From assembly GCA_003164075.1 (NCBI GenBank), contig PLRZ01000604.1, positions 5,051 to 15,028 on the forward strand: a stretch of 9,978 bases of DNA. The letters are read 5' to 3'. The notes below the pieces were generated by a model that saw only the letters and a program-made list of their open reading frames with translations, was not told the origin of the DNA and ran no database searches. The DNA is from Bryobacterales bacterium (GTDB lineage Bacteria; Acidobacteriota; Terriglobia; Bryobacterales; Bryobacteraceae). The first letter of the stretch is position 1. The number at the start of each line of letters is the position of its first letter. Positions 1 to 6,589 of the stretch are shown piece by piece. Position numbers and translations under genes: made by a program.

Positions 1-113
1 TTGCCGAACTTGGGCCCGAAGAAGGGGAGCATGGCGGCCAGGACGCGCGGGTCCACCGGAGTGGTGGCGTGGTGATCCAGGTAGATGGGTTGGCGCTGCG
101 GGGTATGAGGCAC
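1..113 (-). CDS. Cysteine desulfurase (NifS/IscS family), N-terminal fragment
   Basis: Only the first 37 codons are in the window; the gene continues beyond the left edge. The translation begins [20 protein letters not shown] and continues [17 protein letters not shown]. The block [14 protein letters not shown] is the hallmark N-terminus of the PLP-dependent cysteine desulfurases of the NifS/IscS class V aminotransferase group, which take sulfur from cysteine for Fe-S cluster assembly or tRNA thiolation. A GTG start at 113 is chosen because an AGGA ribosome-binding site lies five bases upstream of it and the conserved block starts only nine residues later, as usual in the family. The catalytic lysine and cysteine loop are outside the window, so the NifS or IscS sub-class cannot be decided. 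The gene is divergent from the clpS-like gene. Confidence 0.85.
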   Translation of the reverse strand, partial: MPHTPQRQPIYLDHHATTPVDPRVLAAMLPFFGPKFG

Positions 114-205
114 TGTATTCCTATTTTGGCGCACCTCGCGGCCGGCCGGTTGTGGCTTGGCAGGGTGATGACGGATACTGGTCTTACCGGCGGTGGCCGG
201 TGTGC

Positions 206-526
206 ATGTCGAAGCCTTCGGTCGCTCCCGATACGGAAGTTGTCGAGCAGAACCAGTTGGTTCCGCTTTACCGCGTCGTGCTCCTGGACGATAACGATCA
301 CACCTACGACTACGTCATCGAAATGCTGCAGCGGATTTTCATCTTTTCGCTGGACCAGGCATATCGTCACGCCGAAGAGGTGGATCGATGCGGCCGGACG
401 GTGCTGATTACCTGCGAGCTGGCGGAGGCGGAATTCGGCCGCGACCAGATCCATGCCTACGGGCGGGACTGGCGCCTGGAGCGGTCCAAGGGATCCATGT
501 CGGCGGTAGTGGAGCCGGCGGGATAA
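206..526 (+). CDS. clpS: ClpS-like ATP-dependent Clp protease adaptor
   Basis: A 106-residue protein from an ATG at 206 (an in-frame GTG at 152 would add 18 residues of poor, unconserved sequence). Residues 22-103 carry the whole ClpS fold: [20 protein letters not shown], then the helix with [13 protein letters not shown], then a C-terminal [11 protein letters not shown]. ClpS binds the N-domain of the ClpA/ClpC unfoldase in the cytoplasm and delivers N-degron proteins to ClpP. The N-degron pocket differs from the E. coli protein: the NDDYTPM segment is replaced by LDDNDHTY, one residue longer, with Tyr at the gating Met position, and the pocket His is not conserved. Related variants with a KGSMSA tail are, from memory, typical of planctomycetes and acidobacteria. 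No strong ribosome-binding site is visible, so the start is less certain than the product. Confidence 0.85.
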   Translation: MSKPSVAPDTEVVEQNQLVPLYRVVLLDDNDHTYDYVIEMLQRIFIFSLDQAYRHAEEVDRCGRTVLITCELAEAEFGRDQIHAYGRDWRLERSKGSMSAVVEPAG

Positions 527-600
527 GGGCTGGCGCGCCGCTCGGAATGAGGCCATTGGCGCGCATCGAGACGCGGAGCTCCTGACGTCGTGGAATTTGG

Positions 601-655
601 GATGAGCCCGTTTTCGTGGCGCAGGCACTCCTGCCTGCTGGGGCGAGACTCATCT
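601..655 (+). other. Nested inverted repeat (possible RNA structure) after clpS
   Basis: GATGAG at 601-606 is complementary to CTCATC at 650-655. Inside lies a perfect 7-bp hairpin, GCAGGCA 621-627 with TGCCTGC 632-638 and a CTCC loop, and CCC at 607-609 can also pair with GGG around 641-643. There is no T-run, so it is not a standard intrinsic terminator. It occupies the 166-bp space between clpS and the island and holds no convincing reading frame. It may be a structured 3' untranslated region or a small RNA; no known RNA family was recognised. Confidence 0.35.
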
Positions 656-692
656 CGACCCTCTTCGCGAGCGGCATCCACCGTCCCGGAGC

Positions 693-728
693 GCCCGGGG
701 GTGCCCCCAATAAGCGTTAACTTAGGCG
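693..728 (+). repeat. Left inverted repeat of the island
   Basis: Reverse-complement partner of 6965-7000. The core CCCCAATAAGCGTTAACTTA at 705-724 is identical over 20 bases to the complement of 6969-6988, and the match extends to 36 bp with 31 identities. The outer part is itself palindromic (GGGGGTGCCCCC, 697-708), and GTTAAC is a palindrome within the core. Confidence 0.85.
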
Positions 729-1059
729 CATTCTAATACCCAGTTATCCCTGAGAAGAAGCGCGGTGACGCTTTGGTCCTCTTGATTTCGACTCGTCAGC
801 AAGTCTCCAAAACGTCCCGAGCGGCGTCGGTGGCCGGATTCCTGGGCAGAGGGCGCCCTCCTTTTCCTGATCCGCCAACTTCCCAGCTCACAGTTTCCGG
901 CCGATTGCGAGGTCGCTGGGGGCTGTGGGATCGATCTGAGCTTTGTACGAGTGGCCGACACCATGCGGCCAAAGAGGCGACGTTTCCCACAACGCCGTAT
1001 CTGGACCGACTGGCCGTTAGCGCCAGGAATCTGGCACCCGGCGCGGAGGATGATTCTCG
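729..1059. other. Left island interior without a supported gene
   Basis: Overlapping open frames exist on both strands, for example 773-1063 plus and 796-1080 minus. Their translations are rich in Arg, Ser and Pro with no recognisable motif, as expected for out-of-frame GC-rich DNA, and none has a good ribosome-binding site. I see no gene or RNA here. It could be decayed coding sequence. Confidence 0.4.
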
Positions 1060-1233
1060 GTGACTTCGACTCCGGACCAAAAGGTGGATCGCCGAAACCT
1101 AGCGCGTTTATGGGGAGTAATCGATGACGCCTCCGCCAAGTCGCTGATTTCCAGCGACTTCACGCTCTCGGTGCTGAAATCCGAAGGTGCCCGAATTGAC
1201 GGGGATGGCGCCGAGGGACGCGTGGTAAACTAG
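1060..1233 (+). CDS. Possible small protein, 57 aa
   Basis: An open frame from a GTG at 1060 (the first start after an in-frame TGA at 1051) to a TAG at 1231. A GGAGGA ribosome-binding site at 1045-1050 lies nine bases before the start. The product begins MTSTPDQKVDRRNLARLWGV and is hydrophilic, probably mostly helical in its first half, with an acidic Gly-rich C-terminus. It resembles nothing I recognise. It precedes the PARIS-like operon by about 335 bp in the same direction. Support is the ribosome-binding site and a reasonable composition only; a chance frame of this length is quite possible. Confidence 0.3.
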   Translation: MTSTPDQKVDRRNLARLWGVIDDASAKSLISSDFTLSVLKSEGARIDGDGAEGRVVN

Positions 1234-1279
1234 ACGTTGCTATACCGTCGCGAAGGCGCCGGAATGGCAAACCCAGACT

Positions 1280-1429
1280 AGCTTGAGGTCAAAGCTGGTT
1301 GATTTGGAATCGTTGGTTTGTGCTCCTTAAGAGCGGTAATGAGTATGGTGCGGGAGCCTTCTTCGCGCCATACACTGTGATTCCAAACAGTGACTTTCTT
1401 AATTACGACGCGCTCCCGGCGCAAGCCGG
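1280..1429 (+). promoter_or_regulatory. Structured leader region upstream of the PARIS-like operon
   Basis: This gene-free stretch is dense in inverted repeats. AGCTT 1280-1284 pairs with AAGCT 1292-1296. TTTGGAATC 1303-1311 is perfectly complementary to GATTCCAAA 1379-1387, extendable by two G-U pairs. That stem encloses a GCTC/GAGC hairpin (1322-1334) and a 10-bp hairpin, GTATGGTGCG 1343-1352 with CGCGCCATAC 1364-1373. CACTGT 1373-1378 can alternatively pair with ACAGTG 1387-1392, which would break the long stem. A last hairpin, CCGGC-GCAA-GCCGG, lies at 1416-1429. The arrangement could be a three-way-junction RNA with an alternative fold, or operator sites. No clear sigma-70 promoter could be fixed in it. 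Confidence 0.4.
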
Positions 1430-1568
1430 AGTATCCTTACTTTTGGGGTTTCGTCCTGACGCCCTCTGATTCCCTGTGTTCTAAAGTTGAAGGCGGGTCA
1501 AAATGAAAGTTCCCTGGAGAAGTGCAGGCGGCGGTATGAATCGCAAATGCGACGAGGAGGTAAAGCCA

Positions 1569-2951
1569 ATGAGGATTACCCGCATCAGCGTTGATGGCCT
1601 GTTCGGCATGTTCAACCACGACATCGGCATGAAGCTGGATGACCGAATCACTATCATCCATGGCATGAATGGCTACGGCAAGACGACGATCTTGCGCATG
1701 GTCAATGCCCTGTTCAACAAGCGGTATTCGGATTTGCGGACAACGCCGTTTAAGGAGTTCCGTGTCGAGTTAGAAGACGGCAGCACCGTTTCCGTAACGA
1801 AGCTCAACGGTGAGCGCGTTAGTGGAAAGCGGAGGCGTTCACACGGCATCCACGTCCGCCTGCTGAGGAAAGGTAAGGAAGTGGAGCGAGCCGATTTTGC
1901 CAGCCCCATGCCGGAGGATATGGAACCGCACTTCGCCTTACCTCCGTTCGAACAGTTCATCAGCGGAATCGTCCGCGAGGGGCGCAATACTTGGAGGTAT
2001 GCTCCGACCAATGAGGAACTGACATTCGAGGACCTGATTGACCGCTTCGCCGACCAAATGCCGCCGGGTCTTTTCAAAACGGAGAAGCCCAACGCGGAGT
2101 GGCTTCACCATTTGCAGAAATCGGTGAAGGTGCGGTTCATCGAAAGCCAGCGGCTTCTGCGCCTGTCGAAAGGCAACGTCCACCGGCGCCCACACGAGTA
2201 TGAAGGTTCACCTGCTCTGGAGCTTTCGGTCGCTATCCATGCCAACGACTTGGCCAAGGCGATTCAGGCCAAACTCGCTGAGTACGCCACGCTTTCGCAG
2301 TCGCTCGATCGCACATTTCCCGGTCGGCTGGTCGAACACATGCAATCCGCGACGGTGTATCCAACCGACTCGATTGCTCAGCTTCGAGAGAAGTTGAACA
2401 AGCTGGAGGAAAAACGCAATCGGCTACAGGACGCCGGGTTGCTGGACAAGCAGGAGGATTTGCGCTTCCAGGTTCCCGAGGAACTGCAGGAGCCAACTCA
2501 GCGCGTTCTACCGGTCTATGTGACTGACGTTGAAAAGAAGCTGGGCGTCTTCGACGACATCGCGGCGAAGATCGACTTGTTGAAGGATATCGTCAACAGC
2601 CGGTTCCCTTATAAGAGAATCTCGATCGACAAGGAGAGAGGATTCGTGTTCCGCACGGACGGCGATCAACCTCTCAACCCATCGCATCTGTCCAGCGGTG
2701 AACAGCACATGCTCGTGTTGTTCTCCGAACTTCTGTTCCGGGTGGAATCCAATTCGTTGGTCATGATCGACGAGCCGGAAATCTCGCTGCACGTGACTTG
2801 GCAGAAGCAATTCCTCCGGGACCTGCAGCAGGTCACCGAATTGGCCTCTTTCGACGTTCTTATCGCCACCCATTCCCCGCAGATCGTCCACGACAGATGG
2901 GATGACCTTACGGTTGAATTGCAAGGCATGGCCACGGAGCAGCCCGTGTGA
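1569..2951 (+). CDS. AriA-like AAA/ABC-class ATPase (PARIS-like system)
   Basis: A 460-residue protein. An ATG at 1569 is chosen over the ATGs at 1503 and 1536 because a strong GAGGAGG site ends eight bases before it and the family sequence begins right there (MRITRISVDGLFGM). Domains: Walker A GMNGYGKTT at residues 32-40; a helical and coiled middle region (about 225-350); ABC signature LSSGEQ at 374-379; Walker B LVMIDEPE at 397-404; H-loop ATHSP at 433-437. This is the AAA_15/AAA_21 (SMC/OLD-like) ATPase class. With a DUF4435 partner directly downstream it matches PARIS, where AriA forms an oligomer that senses phage anti-restriction proteins such as Ocr and holds the AriB effector inactive. 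That role is known for the family and inferred here. Another ATPase-TOPRIM defence pair cannot be excluded. Confidence 0.85.
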   Translation: MRITRISVDGLFGMFNHDIGMKLDDRITIIHGMNGYGKTTILRMVNALFNKRYSDLRTTPFKEFRVELEDGSTVSVTKLNGERVSGKRRRSHGIHVRLLRKGKEVERADFASPMPEDMEPHFALPPFEQFISGIVREGRNTWRYAPTNEELTFEDLIDRFADQMPPGLFKTEKPNAEWLHHLQKSVKVRFIESQRLLRLSKGNVHRRPHEYEGSPALELSVAIHANDLAKAIQAKLAEYATLSQSLDRTFPGRLVEHMQSATVYPTDSIAQLREKLNKLEEKRNRLQDAGLLDKQEDLRFQVPEELQEPTQRVLPVYVTDVEKKLGVFDDIAAKIDLLKDIVNSRFPYKRISIDKERGFVFRTDGDQPLNPSHLSSGEQHMLVLFSELLFRVESNSLVMIDEPEISLHVTWQKQFLRDLQQVTELASFDVLIATHSPQIVHDRWDDLTVELQGMATEQPV

Positions 2952-3781
2952 GGAGCTCGGTAGACGGGTTTTCGATAGCAAACGAAATTAGGCTGAGCAG
3001 AACAGTACGCAAGAAAGCGTCTGCGCTGCTTGTCGAGGGCGCGAAGGACGTGCGCGTCTTTCGTAATCTGATTGACGAATCCCTGTGCGATGTCGTTCCG
3101 ACTGAAGGCAAGCGGAACGCATACGATGCTCTTAACGACCTGCGAAAATCGAAACAAGCCGGCGTCCTAGTGGTGGTAGACGCCGACTTTTCGAGAGTAG
3201 ATGGCCAACTGACCCTAGACCCGGACGTGGTCGTCAGCGACGAACACGACCTGGAGTCGATGCTGCTGAAATCTCCAGCTCCGGTCAGGCTGCTAATCGA
3301 GTACGACCACAAAGCGGACGAGTTTGGCCGGAATATCGGGCCGCTCTTGGCGTCCGCAAGCATCCCGCTTGGCTACCTGCGCTTAGCTTCTCTTAAACAT
3401 AAGCTAAGCTTGGGCTTCAATAAGATTGATTACACTAGATTTGTGGTAGGGCCACCGCCGCAAATCGACCCGGCGAAGCTGGTGCAGGAAGTGTTGGCGC
3501 AGAATCTCGCATGCAAGCGCTCAGCAACTGAACTGCTGGGCATGATGGTGGCGTTGCAGAAGGCCGATCACGACCACTGGCAGGTCGGCTGCGGGCATGA
3601 CATGACCGCGATTCTAGCGGCATTGTTGAGCAACAAACTCGGTCGTGATGTGCCGCCCTACACTGTGGAGCGTCAGTTGCGGTTGGGTTACCACATAACC
3701 GACTTCGCACCCACACCCCTCTGCGCGGCCATCAGAGCCTGGGAACAGAAGAACGCCCCATATCTTATCCTCCGAAGATAG
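2948..3781 (+). CDS. AriB-like DUF4435/TOPRIM effector nuclease (PARIS-like system)
   Basis: A 277-residue protein starting at a GTG that overlaps the ATPase stop as GTGA, with GGAG about eight bases upstream, so translation is likely coupled. TOPRIM-type acidic motifs are present: E30 in ALLVEGAKDVRVF, D78 and D80 in VLVVVDADF, and D98-E103 in VSDEHDLESML. The later GCGHDMTAILA (residues 214-224) matches the C-terminal motif of DUF4435 proteins. In PARIS the homologous AriB is released from AriA on infection and cuts host tRNA, stopping growth. All visible catalytic positions are kept, so the effector looks intact. Length is close to the usual 280-300 residues. Assignment to PARIS rests on the pair and these motifs; overall identity to a characterised AriB is not known from the sequence alone. 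Confidence 0.8.
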   Translation: MRSSVDGFSIANEIRLSRTVRKKASALLVEGAKDVRVFRNLIDESLCDVVPTEGKRNAYDALNDLRKSKQAGVLVVVDADFSRVDGQLTLDPDVVVSDEHDLESMLLKSPAPVRLLIEYDHKADEFGRNIGPLLASASIPLGYLRLASLKHKLSLGFNKIDYTRFVVGPPPQIDPAKLVQEVLAQNLACKRSATELLGMMVALQKADHDHWQVGCGHDMTAILAALLSNKLGRDVPPYTVERQLRLGYHITDFAPTPLCAAIRAWEQKNAPYLILRR

Positions 3782-3820
3782 CCGCTTCTCCAAATTGCGA
3801 AGCGCTCATGGGCGAGTTAA

Positions 3821-3955
3821 GGGCAACTTAGTCGGATACAAGGGTTGGAAACTATCGCGGCCCGGACGTATTTAAGCTTGAGGTGTCCGATCCCCCAGAA
3901 GTCGGTTTCTGGCAGGGCGATACAACCCGGCGGATCGGCAATCGGAAAGTTGCCC
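3821..3955. repeat. 9-bp inverted repeat between convergent genes
   Basis: GGGCAACTT at 3821-3829 and AAGTTGCCC at 3947-3955 are exact complements 117 bases apart, in the 213-bp gap between the AriB-like gene and the recombinase 3' end. No T-run or further pairing supports a terminator. A match of this length is borderline for chance. A role as recombinase-associated site is only a guess. The rest of the gap holds no gene. Confidence 0.25.
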
Positions 3956-3994
3956 GATAGGTCCAGATAAGTAGGTCAGCGTGAACGGAAATGC

Positions 3995-4936
3995 TCAAGA
4001 CGACGCTGGCTCCAGGCCGATTTTGTCGTTGACCGCATTTCGGAGCCGCTGCTTGCAGCCTAAATATCGCTCCGTGGTTTGAACGCTTACATGTCCGAGC
4101 AAGAACTGGATTTGCTCAAGCTCTCCGCCTGCCTCGTGGCACAATCGGGCGCAGGTACGGCGGAGATCGTGCGGCGCAACGCGATCCAGACCACATTTCG
4201 CGGACCCCGCCTTTACGACGCCCCAGATGACTTTCGGGCTGAAACCACTTGTCGCGATCCGGTGGGCCTTGTTGATCGCCCGGAAGACCGGGCCGGTCGA
4301 GATGCCGGCAGCGGTCAACCAGCTGTCCACCGCAAGCTTCACCCAGGTCGGGACTGGCACCGTTCGAACGTGACCACCCTTGCCAACAAGGTCGGCGATG
4401 ACCCAGTGCTCTTCTCGCTGTTGGAGGTCTTCGACGGTGAGCCCGGCTACCTCCGCTCTCCGGAGGCCACAACCGAGCAGAACCGCGATCATGGCGTAGT
4501 CCCGGTTGGAACGTAGGTCCTCACCGCCGAACGCTGTGAGGAGTCGCTTCCCCTGGTCCGCCGTCAACCAATTTCCGATGCGCATGCCATGCTTCTTTAC
4601 GCCCTTGACCCGTCGGATTCCAGCCGCAAGATCGGGGCTTAGAAGCCCGCAGTCGGCAGCTTCGTATGCCAATCGCCGAATCGCCGCAAGGCGCAGGTTG
4701 ATCGTGGACGAGGCATATTTGGCTTGTTCAAGATTGATCCGGTAGCGGGTCACCACAGTCTTGTTGAACGCAAGGCGCGGTTCGGAGCAGTACCAGTCGA
4801 TAAACTCACGAATGGCATGGTCGTAGGACCGTTGAGAACTGCGGGAGGTCAGGCTGTTGAGGACGGCGGATTTCGACTGTTCGAGATCCGGCAGTTTCAG
4901 GATGGTTTTGGGAGTGAGCTTACTTTTTTTAGCCAT
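3995..4936 (-). CDS. Tyrosine recombinase / integrase
   Basis: A 313-residue protein from an ATG at 4936. An N-terminal SAM-like core-binding domain (about 24-105, with SQRSYDHAIREFIDWY) is followed by the catalytic domain (about 120-300). All catalytic residues are visible: R159 in LLGCGLRRAEVAGL, K186 in GKGGHVRTVPVP, H256 and R259 in HDLRRTCARL, H282 in LLGHVSVQTTERYLG, and the nucleophile Y291. It should cut and rejoin DNA through a 3'-phosphotyrosine at short recombination sites. It resembles phage/XerC-type integrases; the extra domain that marks integron integrases is absent. The frame stays open upstream to 5104, but that part (Cys- and Arg-rich) does not look like protein. The start is uncertain because AGGA abuts the ATG. 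It is convergent with the AriB-like gene and divergent from the HEPN operon. Confidence 0.9.
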   Translation of the reverse strand: MAKKSKLTPKTILKLPDLEQSKSAVLNSLTSRSSQRSYDHAIREFIDWYCSEPRLAFNKTVVTRYRINLEQAKYASSTINLRLAAIRRLAYEAADCGLLSPDLAAGIRRVKGVKKHGMRIGNWLTADQGKRLLTAFGGEDLRSNRDYAMIAVLLGCGLRRAEVAGLTVEDLQQREEHWVIADLVGKGGHVRTVPVPTWVKLAVDSWLTAAGISTGPVFRAINKAHRIATSGFSPKVIWGVVKAGSAKCGLDRVAPHDLRRTCARLCHEAGGELEQIQFLLGHVSVQTTERYLGCKQRLRNAVNDKIGLEPASS

Positions 4937-5150
4937 TCCTGCAGTCTGCACGACGCTGCGAAGCCGCCAGGCGCGTGCAGAGCACGCTGGCGCAGTTCTC
5001 GTTACTAACTCGGCCGGATTCCCACACCGGATAGACGTCGGCCGGCCTTCCTGCCTTTCGCAGGTCGAGCACCCCACAGGATGGGCACCGTGACCTTGAC
5101 CCACTACATATGGTGGTGCCTAGAAAGCTACGGCCACATGAAGGGGTGCA

Positions 5151-5179
5151 TTAACGCAATTTACATCGATAGTGATAAT
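5151..5179 (+). promoter_or_regulatory. Probable sigma-70 promoter of the HEPN operon
   Basis: A -35 box TTAACG (5151-5156, four of six consensus) and a -10 box GATAAT (5174-5179, five of six) are separated by exactly 17 bp. Transcription would start near 5186, about 20 bases before the ATG at 5206. The local AT richness stands out from the surroundings. Confidence 0.55.
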
Positions 5180-5205
5180 ATGAACCTGGGGGTCTTACGA
5201 GCTTT

Positions 5206-5841
5206 ATGGCTAAGACTGGTGGTAACGAAGATCATGCGAAGGTAAAGCTTCGCGTCGTCGAATTTGAACTTGAAGGCGGCAATGCTGCAGTTGAAAGCAG
5301 CATTCGCCAGATCACGCACGCCCTAGGAATACGTAACAGTGCGTCTACTCGCATGGCACCTCCGAAGTCGCCCAAAGAGATCGCGGCAGGAAACGAAGCC
5401 GAGATTACTGAAGAAGAAGAGACTTTGCAGGACGTTGAGTATGCCGACGCTGAAGTAGTCAACCAGGACGCTCCTCACGCGAAGCAGAAAGCGAAATCCG
5501 TCAATAGGCCTCGCGTTCCAGAGTACAAGCACGACATGGATGTCACCGGGAACGGTGTCGCATTCAAGGATTTCGCCGCGCAGAAAAACCCGAAGAAAAA
5601 CACGCAGCGCCACCTCGTTGCCGCGTGTTGGCTCAAGGAACATGGGAACAGCCCGACGATCAACATCGACAAGGTCTATACGTGCTACCGCACGGTATCC
5701 TGGCCGACGACCCAGCCGGACTGGGATGCGAACTTCCGGGGACAGGTCCCAACGAACCGTTTTCGGCGTGTGAATCCGGGCGAGTACGCCATCACTCCAA
5801 TCGGCGAGGATGACGTGAGGACGATGGATGGAACTGAGTGA
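5206..5841 (+). CDS. Uncharacterised protein with winged-helix-like C-terminus, partner of HEPN protein
   Basis: A 211-residue protein of unknown function. Three parts can be seen. Residues 12-41 (KVKLRVVEFELEGGNAAVE followed by a helix) look like a strand plus helix. Residues 50-115 form a low-complexity linker, acidic first (EITEEEETLQDVEYADAE) then Lys-rich. Residues 121-203 look like a compact domain (QRHLVAACWLKEH, KVYTCYRTVSWP, GEYAITPIGEDDV) whose pattern suggests a winged helix. That last part resembles the N-terminal 80 residues of the next protein. Its stop codon overlaps the next gene by 14 bases, so the two are translated together. No catalytic motif is visible; an adaptor, regulator or antitoxin-like role is a guess. 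The start lacks a strong ribosome-binding site but follows the promoter at 5151-5179 closely. Confidence 0.8.
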   Translation: MAKTGGNEDHAKVKLRVVEFELEGGNAAVESSIRQITHALGIRNSASTRMAPPKSPKEIAAGNEAEITEEEETLQDVEYADAEVVNQDAPHAKQKAKSVNRPRVPEYKHDMDVTGNGVAFKDFAAQKNPKKNTQRHLVAACWLKEHGNSPTINIDKVYTCYRTVSWPTTQPDWDANFRGQVPTNRFRRVNPGEYAITPIGEDDVRTMDGTE

Positions 5842-6589
5842 GTTCACCACTATCGTGAAAGGTTTTTCTTCGCTCTCCCAAACGGATCAGATCCTGCACT
5901 TCTCGTGGTATCTACACCATCACCGCAAGAAGGAAGTGATCGATCAGGCAATGATCCGGTCGTGCTTCAGGGAACGGCACATGGAGGAGCCGAACCTGAG
6001 CAAGCTCTTCAAGCGGCTGATCGACCGACGGCCCAAAATTGTCCTTCCTTCCGGTTCCGGTTTCAAGCTTGAAGTCAAGATTCGTGAAGGGTTCGACAAG
6101 AAGTACGGCCAGCATGAGACGACCATCGCCGTATCGCAACTCCTCAAGGACCTGACGGGTAAGATCTCTGATGAGGCAGAGCGGCTCTTCCTGTCCGAAG
6201 CGATCAAGTGCTACAACGTCAAGGCGTTTCGCGCGGCGATCGTGATGGCCTGGAACCTCGCGTATGATCACTTGCTCCACTGGGTGCTTGCCGACCCGCA
6301 GCGCCTCGCGGATTTCAATAGCAAGATTCTCGCGCGCGTGGGCGCGAAGAAAGGCTCGGGGCTAGTGATGGGGAAGCGCGAGGATTTCGAGGATTTCAAG
6401 GAACAGGAGGTCCTGGACATCTGTAGCAACGCAGGGCTCTTCGCTTCAAGCAACACGAAGAAGCTCCTGGACATGCAGTTAACCAGGCGCAATATGGCTG
6501 CACACCCATCGCTCCTGTCAATCGACGGACCGCAGGCAGATGATACGATCTCGACGCTCGTCACGAACATCGTCCTCGTGCTCAAATGA
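5828..6589 (+). CDS. Candidate HEPN ribonuclease with N-terminal winged-helix-like domain
   Basis: A 253-residue protein starting at an ATG inside the end of the preceding gene, with a GAGG site seven bases upstream. Residues 10-93 (QTDQILHFSWYLHHH, LSKLFKRLIDRRPKIVL, GFKLEV) look like a winged helix. Residues 115-253 are all-helical: SEAIKCYNVKAFRAAIVMAW, then EVLDICSNAGLF, then LTRRNMAAHPS. The RNMAAH at 221-226 fits the Rx4-6H active site of HEPN RNases, including the polar Asn after the Arg, and lies near the start of the last helix pair as in that fold. HEPN proteins cut RNA in many abortive-infection, toxin-antitoxin and CRISPR systems. RNase activity is inferred from the motif and fold pattern; some HEPN-like domains are only structural. 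I know no characterised system with this partner. Confidence 0.8.
   Translation: MELSEFTTIVKGFSSLSQTDQILHFSWYLHHHRKKEVIDQAMIRSCFRERHMEEPNLSKLFKRLIDRRPKIVLPSGSGFKLEVKIREGFDKKYGQHETTIAVSQLLKDLTGKISDEAERLFLSEAIKCYNVKAFRAAIVMAWNLAYDHLLHWVLADPQRLADFNSKILARVGAKKGSGLVMGKREDFEDFKEQEVLDICSNAGLFASSNTKKLLDMQLTRRNMAAHPSLLSIDGPQADDTISTLVTNIVLVLK

Noticed and set aside
601..655. Hammerhead-type ribozyme (GATGAG element)
   Set aside because: The CUGAUGA and GAAA core sequences are not both present.
1280..1429. Retron non-coding RNA
   Set aside because: No reverse transcriptase is present anywhere in the window; the stems alone do not support a retron.
1503..1568. Longer ATPase start at 1503 or 1536
   Set aside because: The added 22 residues are unlike the family, and the strong GAGGAGG site is placed for the ATG at 1569.
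3995..5104. Integron integrase with attC-like sites
   Set aside because: The extra domain of IntI proteins is missing, and the GGGCAACTT/AAGTTGCCC repeat nearby does not fit the attC RYYYAAC/GTTRRRY pattern.
4937..5104. Extended N-terminus of the recombinase
   Set aside because: The 56 added residues are rich in Cys, Arg and Gly without an integrase pattern; the conserved protein begins at the ATG at 4936.
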